Below are positions 1-11,100 of a stretch of 19,214 nt of DNA, in pieces. The stretch covers positions 1 through 19,214 of the forward strand of contig CAYMIJ010000029.1 in NCBI GenBank assembly GCA_964390465.1, given 5' to 3'. The translations under genes and the position numbers were made by a program. The stretch comes from JADZAI01 sp964390465 (lineage in GTDB: Bacteria > Pseudomonadota > Alphaproteobacteria > Micropepsales > Micropepsaceae). Below the pieces are notes generated by a model. The model was not told the origin of the DNA. It saw nothing but the letters and a program-made list of their open reading frames with translations, and made no database searches. Each line of letters begins with the position of its first letter. Position 1 is the first letter of the stretch.

Positions 1-2182
1 GGAGGAATAAGTTATGTTGGAGGTTTGGTTGGATGGCTAAACTCTGGAACTATTGCATCTGCTTATCTAAATGGTGGAAGTGTTATAGCTCTAGGTGGAG
101 CAGGGGGTTCTGCTGGCCTAGCGGGCAACGGCGGAGCGGGAGGTGGTACATTAATTGGCGGAGTTGGCAGAGCGGGTGGAGCAGGTGCTGTTGGTGGTGT
201 TGCTTATGCTGGAGGAATAGTTGGAAACAACTTTGGAACAATAGAACTTGGATCTTTTGCAACTGGAACAATATCATCAACAGGAGGAACACCATCGCTT
301 GGATCTGCTGGAGGTATTGGGGGAGCAAGTGCCGCGTCAACAACTGGTTTTGCTGCAACTGGTGGAGCAGGAGGAGTGGGTGGTGCTGGTGCAGTCGCAT
401 ATGCTGGTGGTTTGGTTGGACAAAATAACTTGGGTGGTATCATCACAGGAACCACAACAGCTGTTTATGCTTCAACAACCATTACGGTTACTGGCTCAAA
501 TGGAAGAGACGGATCTTCTGGTGGAGTTGGAGGAAATGCTTCTGCTGGTACCACTCATAGTGGAGGTACTGGAGGTGCTGCGGGAGCAGGAGGTGCAGGA
601 GGTGCCGCATATGGTGGAGGCCTTGTTGGTTTAAATGCAGGAACGGTTGCAAATGCATATTCAAATACAGGAATAATAACTCTTCAGGCAGGAAATGGAG
701 GTATTGGAGGAACTGGTGGAGCTGGTGGAACAAAAGGTTCTGCCGGTTCAAACGGAACTGGTGGAGCATCTGCAGCTGGTGGTACAGCAAACACACTCTC
801 GTCTTATATTGGTGGAGTTGTTGGAAGTAATACTGGTCTTATTCAATTTTCATATTCATTAAATACTCTTTCTGGAACAGGAGGAAATGGAGGAGCCGGA
901 GGAACTGGCGTAAGTGGTCTTGCTGGTATAGCTGGTATAGCAGGAGGTGCTGGTGGTGTTGCCGGAATACTTTACGCTGGTGGTGTTGCGGGAAACAGTA
1001 CTTTATCAGTTTCTGATTCATACTGGACTGGAGCATCTCTGACTGGTGTTGCTGGAAATGGTGGAGCTGCTGGTGCCGGTGGATCTGGAGGAAGTGCGGC
1101 ACTTGCTGGAGCCGCGGGAACTGCAACTGCAGGTGCAATTATTTATGCAGGAGGTGTTGTTGGAAACAACACAGGACCTTCTGTAATAAATTCCTACGCA
1201 ACTGGAAACATAACTGGAACTTCTGGAACAGGAGGCGCTGGTGCTAACGGAGGTTCTGGTGTTACTGGTATTGCTGGTATTGCCGGCTCTGCTGGGGCAG
1301 TAGGAGGTGTAGCTTATGTAGGAGGAGTTGTTGGTTTTCACAACAACGGTGAGATTGTAAATTCATATTCAACAGGAACTATTATTTCAAATGCTGGTGC
1401 TGGCGGACTGGGCGGTAATGGTGGAACAGGAGGAACTGGAAATGCTGCTTCGACTGGAGGTGCTGGAGCTGCCGGTGCAACAGGTGGAGCAGGAGGTGCT
1501 GCTTTTGGTGGAGGTGTAGCAGGTCAGTTAGTTTTAGGAACAGTTGTTACTTCATACAATACTGGAAGCGTTACGGTTAATGCTGGAAATGGTGGTAACG
1601 GTGGCACAGGTGGATCTGGTGGTGATGGAGGTGCGGGCGGTGCAACTGGTGGAGCAGGTGCAACAGGTGGAGCAGGAGGTGCTGGAGGAGTTTCTTCTGC
1701 TGGAGGAATAGCTGGTCAGAGTAACGCGGTTATTTCTCAATTTTCATATTCAACTGGTCACATCACTTCAATTTCAGGAAACCCTGGAAATGGAGGTGTT
1801 GGAGGAACTGGTGGAGCAACAACTGCAACCTTAAACTCTGGTACTGCAGGTGTTGGTGGTGCAGGTGGAACTGGTGGTGCTGCTGCGATTGCATACGCGG
1901 GAGGTTTGGTTGGAAACAATACAAACACAATCATCGACTCTTATGCCACAGGAAATATTTTGGCAACTTCAACTGCAGGAAAAATAGGAGGAGCAGCAGG
2001 TGCTGCGGGTAACGGAAGTGCTGGAGGAGCTTTGCACGTAGGTGCTGTTGGTGCAACAGGTGGTGCAGGAGGGGCTGGTGCAGCTGCATATGCCGGAGGT
2101 TTGATAGGTTTAAATACTTCTTCTTCTATTATTAATTCTTATATTGAATCGGGATCAGTAATCGCAGTAGGAAGTGCAGGGG
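1..2182 (+). repeat. GLUG-like glycine-rich repeats, first block (about 12 units before gap 1)
   Basis: Each unit has a beta-strand-like segment of the form (A/S)YAGGLVGxN followed by an I/V-x-x-SYATGxI pattern, then a long GGX run. Examples are IYAGGVVGNNTG followed by INSYATGNITGT (near 1140-1215), and AYAGGLVGNN followed by IDSYATGNIL (near 1890-1965). The strand segment matches the GLUG motif family found in large bacterial surface proteins. The inserted GGX runs are unusually long for that family. The block reads in one uninterrupted frame from base 1 to the first gap. Confidence 0.8.
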
Positions 2183-5100
2183 NNNNNNNNNNNNNNNNNN
2201 NNNNNNNNNNNNNNNNNNNNNNNNNNNNNNNNNNNNNNNNNNNNNNNNNNNNNNNNNNNNNNNNNNNNNNNNNNNNNNNNNNATTATTAATTCTTATATT
2301 GAATCGGGATCAGTAATCGCAGTAGGAAGTGCAGGGGGCGCTGGTGTTTCTGGTGGTGCCGGAGGAACAGGAGGATCCGGAGCATTGGGCGGTGCTGGTG
2401 GAGTTGGAGGAGTTGGTGCGTCTGGAGGTATTGGTTATGCGGGAGGTGCAGTTGGAAACAATGTCACAAGTATTGTCGACGGTGTGCATGCTTTTGTTAA
2501 TGCAACATCCACATCGGGTGCTGTCGGTATTGGTGGGGTTGGCGGAAATGGAGGAACTGGTGCGGCTGGTGGTGCTGGTGGATCTATCAACGCAAGTAAC
2601 GGTGTTGGTATTGCAAGTTATGCCGGAGGTCTGGTTGGACTAAACAATGGAATCATTGATGATTCCTATGCAACAGGAAATGCATCTGCAAACGGTGGTA
2701 TCGCAGGAACAGTTGGTAATGGAGGTAGTGGAGGAAACGGATCAACTGGTGGTGCTGTGGGTGCATTTGGTACGAACGCTGCTGGTACAAACATTGGAGG
2801 AGTTGCATATGCTGGAGGATTGGTTGGTTTTAATACTACAAACGGGGTGATTCAAGGAGCATCTCATGCAAGCGGTAGTGCATTTGCAACTGGAGGTCCT
2901 GGTGCAAGCTATAATATTTATATTGGAAGAAATGGAGGTAACTCAAGTAGTGCTGTTGCCGGCGCTGCGGGTGGAGCAGGAGGTGCTGGAACTGCTGGTG
3001 GAGTAGCTGCTGCAGGAGGTCTTGTCGGTTTTAACTCTGCTTCAGTTGATACAGATTCATACGCATCGGGAAGCGCCTACGCAGTTGGAGGTTCTGGGGG
3101 TATCGGTGGTGTTGCTGGTGCAGGAGGAAGTAGTGGTGCTGGTATAGCTGGAGTCGCTGGCGTTGCGGGTGGAAACGGTGGAGCTGGAGGTGCTGCGTAT
3201 GGAGGAGGATTGATTGGTAACAACTCAGTTTTGGGTGTGACTATTAGTATTGCAAATAACACTGGAGTAGTTTCAGTTACAGGAGGAACAGGTGGTGCAG
3301 CTGGAAATGGAGGTATTGGCGGAACTGGAGGAAGTACTACTGGTGCTATTGGAGGTGCAGGTGGAACTGGAGGAACAGGTGGTGCAGGCGGTCTTGCTGC
3401 TGGTGGTGGAGTTATGGGACTAAACGTTGGACTTATAAGAGATTTAACATATAACGTAACCTCAATTTCAGTTATTGGTGGAGTTGCTGGAGCAGGAGGA
3501 GTAGGAGGAAACGGTGGAGCATCAGGAAATATTGCTGCGAGTACTGGTGCTACTGCAGGTGCCGGCGGAACAGGGGGAGCTGGAGGCGCAACTTATATTG
3601 GAGGACTTGTTGGAGATAACACCGGTGTTATTTTGAATTCAGTTGTAAACGGTAGTATTACAGCATCTGGAAGAGACGGAGCTTTGGGAGGAAATGGTGG
3701 TGATGGTGGTAACGGTTCAGCTGGAACAGGAGGTCATGCTGGAGGTGTTGCAGGTGCTGGTGGAACAGCTGGAGCAGGAGGCGCTTTGTTCATAGGAGGA
3801 CTTGTTGGACAAGGTAACGGAAATATTTCTACATCACATGTAAGTGGCGGAACTATTACGGTAACAGCTGGGGGTTCTGGTGGAGTCGGAGGTAATGGAG
3901 GAACTGGTGGAACGGGAGGAAGTGGATCAGGAAGAAACGGAACAGGTGGTGCCGGAGGAACAGGTGGTGCAGCTGGTGCTATTTTTGCTGGAGGTGCTAT
4001 CGGTCACAGTACACTAACGAGTGTTTTAATTGATTTAGTTTATTCTACAAACAACGTTGTTGTAACAGCGGGAGCAGGAGGTGCCGGTGGATCTGCCGCT
4101 GCTGGAACAAACGGTGCGATCGGGGGCCTTGGTGGGGCTGGTGGATCTGGAGGTGTTACTCAAGCAACTGCAGCAAACGCAGGTGGTCTTATTGGAGACA
4201 GTGTTGGTGCAGGAATTTCTATTTCAAATTCTTATGCAACTGGAAATATAACTATTGTTGGTGCAAATGGTGGAGCTGGAATAATCGGTGGTAATGGTGG
4301 TAGTGGTGTTGCGAGTTCTATAACTGGCGGTGCTGCTGGTATTGGTGGAGCGGGAGGTGCAGGAGGATTTACGTATGCAGGAGGCCTAATTGGTTTTACA
4401 TCAACCAACGCATTTTTGGGTGATGTTCATGCAGATGGAAATGTAACATTAACATCTGGAACAGGTGGTATAGGTGGTAATGGCGGAGCGGGGGGAGCTG
4501 GAGGAACTTCATCTGCTGGTGGTGCCGGAGCTATTGGTGGAGCAGCGGGTGTTGGTGGTACTGCGTACGTTGGAGGTATGGTTGGATTTACAACGTCTGG
4601 AACAGTTGATGATGCATATACTATGGGAGTTATTTCTGGAACAGCTGGAAATGGAGGCGCAGGAGGAAGTGGTGGAGCGGGAGGTGCGGGTGGTAGTGGT
4701 GCTATAGGAGGTATAGGTGGAGCAGGAACTATTGGTGCAGTTGGAGGAATTGCTTTTGTTGGAGGTTTGGTTGGAGACAATATTTCAACCATTCAAGAAG
4801 CTCGACATGTTGTCGGTGCAGTTTCTGGAACTTCTGGAAACGGTGGTGCGGGTGGAGTAGGAGCTTCTGGCGGTGCTTCAGGAAACATAACAAACGGTAC
4901 TGCTGCTGTTGGTGGAGCAGGTGCTGCAGGAGGTGTTGGCGGTGCGCTTCATGTTGGAGGTCTTGTTGGAAGAAACAACACTATCGTTGCTTTGATAAAT
5001 GATTCATATGCAACAACAAGTGTTACTGCTTTGGGTGGAAACGGTGGTGCAGGAGGTGCGGGTGGAAACGGTGGTGACGGTTCAGCTGGAACAAACCATA

Positions 5101-8100
5101 TTGGTGGTGCTGGAGGAGTGGGTGGTGCTGGTGGAGCAGGTGCAACAACATTAGCTTCAGCCCTTCAGGCGGGAGGACTTGTTGGTTCAAATGTTTTGGG
5201 AACGATTACTGATTCATATGCAGTTACTGGAACGCTGACAGTGACTGGAGGAACAGGAGGGACTTCTGCGTTGGGTGGTGCTGGAGGAACAGGAACTGGT
5301 ACAGCATTATTTGGTATTGGTGGTGCGGGTGGAGCAGGAGGTGCAGGAGGTGCAATATATGTTGGAGGTGTAGTTGGATACACAACGGGTGTTGTTGAGT
5401 TTTCATATTCAAAAACAGAAATAAGTGCAACAGGTGGATCTGGTGCAGATGGTTCTGATGGTAGAAGTGGTGCAACAAATAGTGGAGTTGCAGGTTCAAA
5501 TGGTGGTGCTGGTGGTGCATCAGGTATAGTTTATGTTGGTGGAGTCGCAGGATACACAACTTCTGATGTTATTTCTTCCTATGCTAGTTTTGATACCGGC
5601 ACAGGAAAAGGCAATATCATTGTAACTGGAGGTGTCGCTGGAAATGGTGGTGATGCAGGTGCCGGAGGAACTGGCTTGGTTGGTAATGGTGCGGGTGGTG
5701 CAGGAGGAACTGGAGCTATTGGCGGAGCATCATTGGGAGGATTTACTGGGGGACTTTTAGGTTTTAGTTCAGGAGTTATTACAACTTCATATTCCGAAAA
5801 TTTTACAATCTCAGTTACTGAAAGAGTTGGTGGAAACGGCGGTGCTGGTGGTGCAGGAGGTACAGGTGTTGGAGCGTTTAACGGAGGAGTTGGAACTATT
5901 GGTGGTGCTGGAGGTGCAGGTGGACTAAGAGGAGTTGGGGGTCTGGTTGGTGACTATGCTCCAACTGTTGGAGCGATACAAAATAATTCTTATTCACGAG
6001 TGAGTTTTTTAATTAATGGTGGAAACGGTGGTAATGGTGGCAATGGTGGAACGGGAGGCACTTCTGGAAGTGGACAGTCTACTGGAACCGCAGCAGTTGC
6101 TGGAGTTGGAGGTGCCGGTGGAGCGGGTGGAGCGACATACGGAGGAGGATTGATTGGTCGTATTACAGGTACATCCTTGATAATTAATATATTAAATTCA
6201 TTTGCAACTGGAAATATAGAAGTGATTGGTGGTAACGGAGGAAATGGAGGAATTGGTGGAAACGGTGGAAGTGGTGCAACTGGAAGTGCTACACACGCAG
6301 GTGCTCCTGGAGGGCTTGGTGGACAGGCGGGTATTGGAGGTGATGCAAACGTAGGAGGATTGGTTGGTTTGAGTAACTTAACAACCGGAACATCCAACTA
6401 TAGTTATGTATATGCAACAGGTAATGCAACCTCAACTGGTGGTACAGCTGGTAACGGTGGAACAAGTGGTAATGGTGGTTCGTCTGCAACTGGTGCAGCA
6501 GGCGCGGCAGGAGGAGGTGCTGTTACGGCATCTACAGCAGGATTTGCATATGCTGGAGGATTGATTGGAAACGATAGAGTTACAACAGGTCAAAATAATA
6601 TTATAAATTCTTTTGCTACAGGAAATGTTACAGCAAATGGGGGAATAGGAAGTTTGGGTAGTCAGGGTGGAAACGGTGCTAATGGTGGAACAACAGGAGG
6701 TGCAGGAGGAGTTGGTGGTGCCGGAGGAATAGGAGGTGATGCAATCGCTGGAGGATTGGTTGGCTATAGTAGTGTCACAACAGGTGAAAGTAATTATGCC
6801 GATTCTTATTCTGCAGATGGAATTGTAAGTTCTATAGGAGGCAGATCTGGTAACGGAGGAAATGCTGGGACATCTGGAACAGGAGGTGCAACTTTTGCAG
6901 GAGGAGCAACAGGAGCTAGTGGTTCTTCTGGAAACGGAGGTTCAGCATATGCTGGAGGTTTTGTGGGTCAAACAAGTGCATCCGGAGGATCAAACTTAAT
7001 TTTTTCAACAGTTTATTCAACTAAAATTGCTAGTTCAACGAGTGGAAGAAGTGGAAGTGGAGGAACTGGAATTATCGGTGGATCAGGCGGAAGTGGAGCA
7101 ATCGGAGGAGTTGGAGGAATCGGTGGAGGAACTGGAACAAGTGGAATTTCTTACGCTGGAGGTTTGGTTGCTTACAACACTGGAACAATAGAATCAGAAT
7201 CATATGCAACAGGAAATGTATTCTCTACATCTGGTGTGATTGGAACACCCGGACAAGGTGGTAATGGTGGTCCATCCGGAAGTATTTCTGGAAGTACAGC
7301 TGCATCTGGCGGTGCAGGTGGAGCAGCAGGTGCAAGTGGTATTGCATATGCAGGAGGCCTTGTTGCAAACAACTTAGCTAACGGAGTCATATTGAATTCA
7401 CATGCAACTGGAAATGCTTACTCTTTTGCATCTAATGGTGGAAGTGGTGCTACTGGTGGAACAGGTGGAGATGGATCTCTAGGAACAGGAAACCATGTTG
7501 GTGGAACAGGTGGAACTGGAGGAGTTGCTGGTGCAGGAGGTAACGCATATGCAGGAGGTTTAGTTGGAAACAACATAAACACAATAAACTTTATACTAAC
7601 AAGTTATGCTACAGGAAATGTAACTGGAACATCTGGTACTGGAGGAGTTGCTGGAACAGGAGGAGCTGGTGGTTCTCCAGGTAGTGTTGGTGCGGGTGGT
7701 GCAGGTGGTGCAGGAGCGGGATCTTCTGCTGCAGGTGGAACACTTTATGTTGGTGGTTTTGTTGGATATAATGATGGAAATATTTCTTTTGGATCATACG
7801 CAACAGGAAATGTTGTCGGTAATGTAGGTGCAGGAGGATTGGCTAGTTCAGGTGGTAATGGCGCAAATGGTTTTGCCGGTACAACTGCTGGTGGAGGAAA
7901 TGGTGGTGTTGGTGGATCTGCGGGATCTGCTGGTGGTAATGGAGGTATAGGTTATGGCGGTGGCTTTGTTGGATGGAACAACACTGCTAGAACTATTCGA
8001 GACTCATACGCATCAGGAACTTTGACTATAACAGGTGGTGCTGGTGGTGCAGGAGGTGCAGGAGGTAATGGTGGAAACGGAGGAGCTGGTGCATCTGCTG

Positions 8101-11100
8101 GAACAGGAGGAACTGGTGGTGCTTCCGGAGCAAGAACGGCTGGTACTGTCGGCGGAATAGTTTATGGAGGAGGTTTTTCTGGTTATAACATTGGAACTTT
8201 AAACACTGACTATGCAACTGGGGCAGTTACTGTAAATGGTTCAGCTGGAGGTGCGACAAGTAACGAAGGAACAAGTGGTAATGGTGGTAATGGTGGTGCA
8301 ACTGGTGCGGGAGGTGCTGGAGGCGCAGTTGGTGCTACTGCTACTGCTGGTGCTGGAGGTGCATTATATGCTGGAGGTTTTTCTGGGTATAACTTTACAG
8401 CCGGAATTATTTCTGGATCTTGGGCATCTGGAAACGTAACAACAACAGGAGGAAATGGTGGTGTTGCAGGTACAGCAGGAACAGGTGGTACAGGAGGTAA
8501 CGGTGGAAGTTTGGCTGGAGGTGCCGGAGGAGCATCGGTGACAGGAGGAAACGGCGGTGCAGCTGGTGCATCATTTGCAGGTGGATTTATTGGTGCAAAC
8601 TTAACAACAGGAATATTTAACACGAGTTATGCTTCAGGAAATGTGACAATGGCTGGAGGTGTTGGAAGAAATGGCGGTAATGGTGCTGTGGGTGGTGCTG
8701 GAGGAGTCGGAGGATCTGCTGGTAATGGTGGAGCTGGCTCAAACGGTGGTATTGGAGGAACAGCTGGAGCAGGAGGTGATGTAACTGGTGGTGCTTTAGT
8801 TGGACAAAATACTGGAACAATTACTAATGCATATGCACTTGGAAATGTAACAGTGATAGCTGGTAGTGCGGGAACAGGAGGTACTGGTGGAGCTGGCGGC
8901 AACGGTGGTGCAGCCGGTGGTGCTTCTGCTGGTACAAACGGAACAGGAGGCGCTGGAGGTACTGGTGGTGCTGGCGCAAACGCTTATTCTGGTGGACTTT
9001 TGGGAAGTAACAACACAGCAGTTATTACAAATACGTATGCTATCGGAGTTCCTTCTTCATCAAAAACTTCTGGCGGTTCTGGTGGATCGGGTGGCGCTGC
9101 TGGAACAGGAGGAACAGGAGGTGCAGCAGGCGCGAGTGGTGCAGCTGGTTCATCCGCTTCAGTTCAATATGCCGGAGGGGTAACTGGTCTTCCAACTGGT
9201 GGAACATATTCATCAAACTATTGGGATACTACAACATCGGGTTTTGCAGCAGGTGATGGTGTTGGAAACGGTGCAGATCCAAGTGGTATGACTGGAAAAA
9301 CTACAACTCAAATGCAAGCCCAGTCTACATTTACTGGTTGGGATTTCTCATCACTTGTGTGGTCAATAGTTGATACAACAACATATCCATATTTCCATTA
9401 TCAAATAGCACCAGATGCTCCAACTAGTGTCGTTGCTGTTGGTGGAAACGGACAGGCAACCATTACATTTATTCCTCCAGTAAATAGCGGAGGATCGGTT
9501 ATTACAAGTTATACAGTTACATCAAGTCCGGGTGGAGTAACTGCAACTGGAGGAAATTCTCCAATTACAATCACAGGACTAACAAATGGTACAACTTATA
9601 CTTTCACTGTTACCGCAACAAACGCATATGGCACAAGTGTGTCTTCTGGAACAAGTAATTCTGTAACACCTGCAACAGTTCCAGATGCTCCAACAAGTGT
9701 TACTGCTGTGAGAGGAAATGGGGAAGCAACTATTTCGTTTANNNNNNNNNNNNNNNNNNNNNNNNNNNNNNNNNNNNNNNNNNNNNNNNNNNNNNNNNNN
9801 NNNNNNNNNNNNNNNNNNNNNNNNNNNNNNNNNNNNNNNNNGCTCCAACAAGTGTTACTGCTGTGAGAGGAAATGGGGAAGCAACTATTTCGTTTACAGC
9901 TCCAGTTTCAAACGGAGGAGCATCAATTTCATACTACACAGTGACATCTAACACTGGAGGCTTTGTTGCATACGGTGGCTCATCACCAATCGTTGTGACT
10001 GGTCTAACAAACGGCCAAGCATATACATTCACTGTTACAGCAACAAACTCTGTCGGTACAAGTACTCCATCAAGTACTTCAAACTCAGTAACACCAGCAA
10101 CAGTTCCAGATGCGCCAACAATCGGAACTGCAACTCGAGAAAATGGACAAGCAACAATAACATTTACTCCGCCAGTAAATAATGGAGGGGATACGATTTC
10201 ATATTACACAGTGACTTCTAACACTGGTGGGTTTATTGCATACGGGGGATCTTCACCAATAGTTGTGACGGGTTTAACAAACGGAAATTCATATAGCTTT
10301 ACAGTAACAGCAACAAACTCTGTTGGAACAAGTACTTCTTCTGGAACAAGTAATTCTGTAACACCTGCAACAGTTCCAGATGCTCCAACTATTGGAACGG
10401 CTACACGTGGAAATGGTCAGGCAACTATTACTTTTAGTGCTCCAGTTTCAAACGGCGGATCTGCGATAACTTCTTACACAGTTACATCAAGTCCTGGTGG
10501 ATTTACTGCAACTGGAAGTGGTTCACCACTAACTGTAACAGGACTCACAAATGGTGTGGCTTATACATTTACTGTTATTGCTACAAATGCCGTTGGTGAC
10601 AGTTCTGCTTCAGCTGCAACTAGTTCAGTAACACCAGCTACTGTTCCAAATGCGCCAACTTCTATTACTGCAGTGAGAGGAAATGGGGAAGCAATAATTT
10701 CATTTAGTGCCCCATCATCAAACGGGGGTGATACGATTTCATACTATACAGTTACATCAAGTACTGGTGGACTTGTTGCATACGGTAGTGCATCGCCAAT
10801 CACAGTAACAGGACTTTCAAATGGAACTGCTTATACATTTACAGTAACAGCGACAAACTCTGTTGGCACAAGTACTGCATCAGTTGCAAGTAATTCCGTT
10901 TCTCCGGCTACTGTTCCGGATGCTCCTATTATAGGAACAGCAACAGCGGGTAACGGGGAAGCAACTATTACATTTAGTGCTGGTGCGAGTGATGGATATT
11001 CTTCAGTATTATATTACACTGTGTCATCAAACACTGGAGGGTTTGTAGTTTATAGTGGAGCTTCACCTGTAATTGTTACAGGTCTTTCAAATGGAACAAC

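Noticed and set aside
25..27. TTG at 25 as the start of the giant gene
   Set aside because: The frame is open to base 1 and already encodes a GLUG strand (YVGGLVG). No signal peptide follows the TTG, so the true start is upstream of the window.
8210..8623. Long minus-strand open frames rich in proline and alanine, such as this one and those at 4427-4792, 5990-6397 and 11497-12024
   Set aside because: They are complements of GGN-rich or FN3 coding repeats, have no start signals, and lie fully inside the giant gene. Glycine-rich coding sequence produces stop-free antisense frames by composition.
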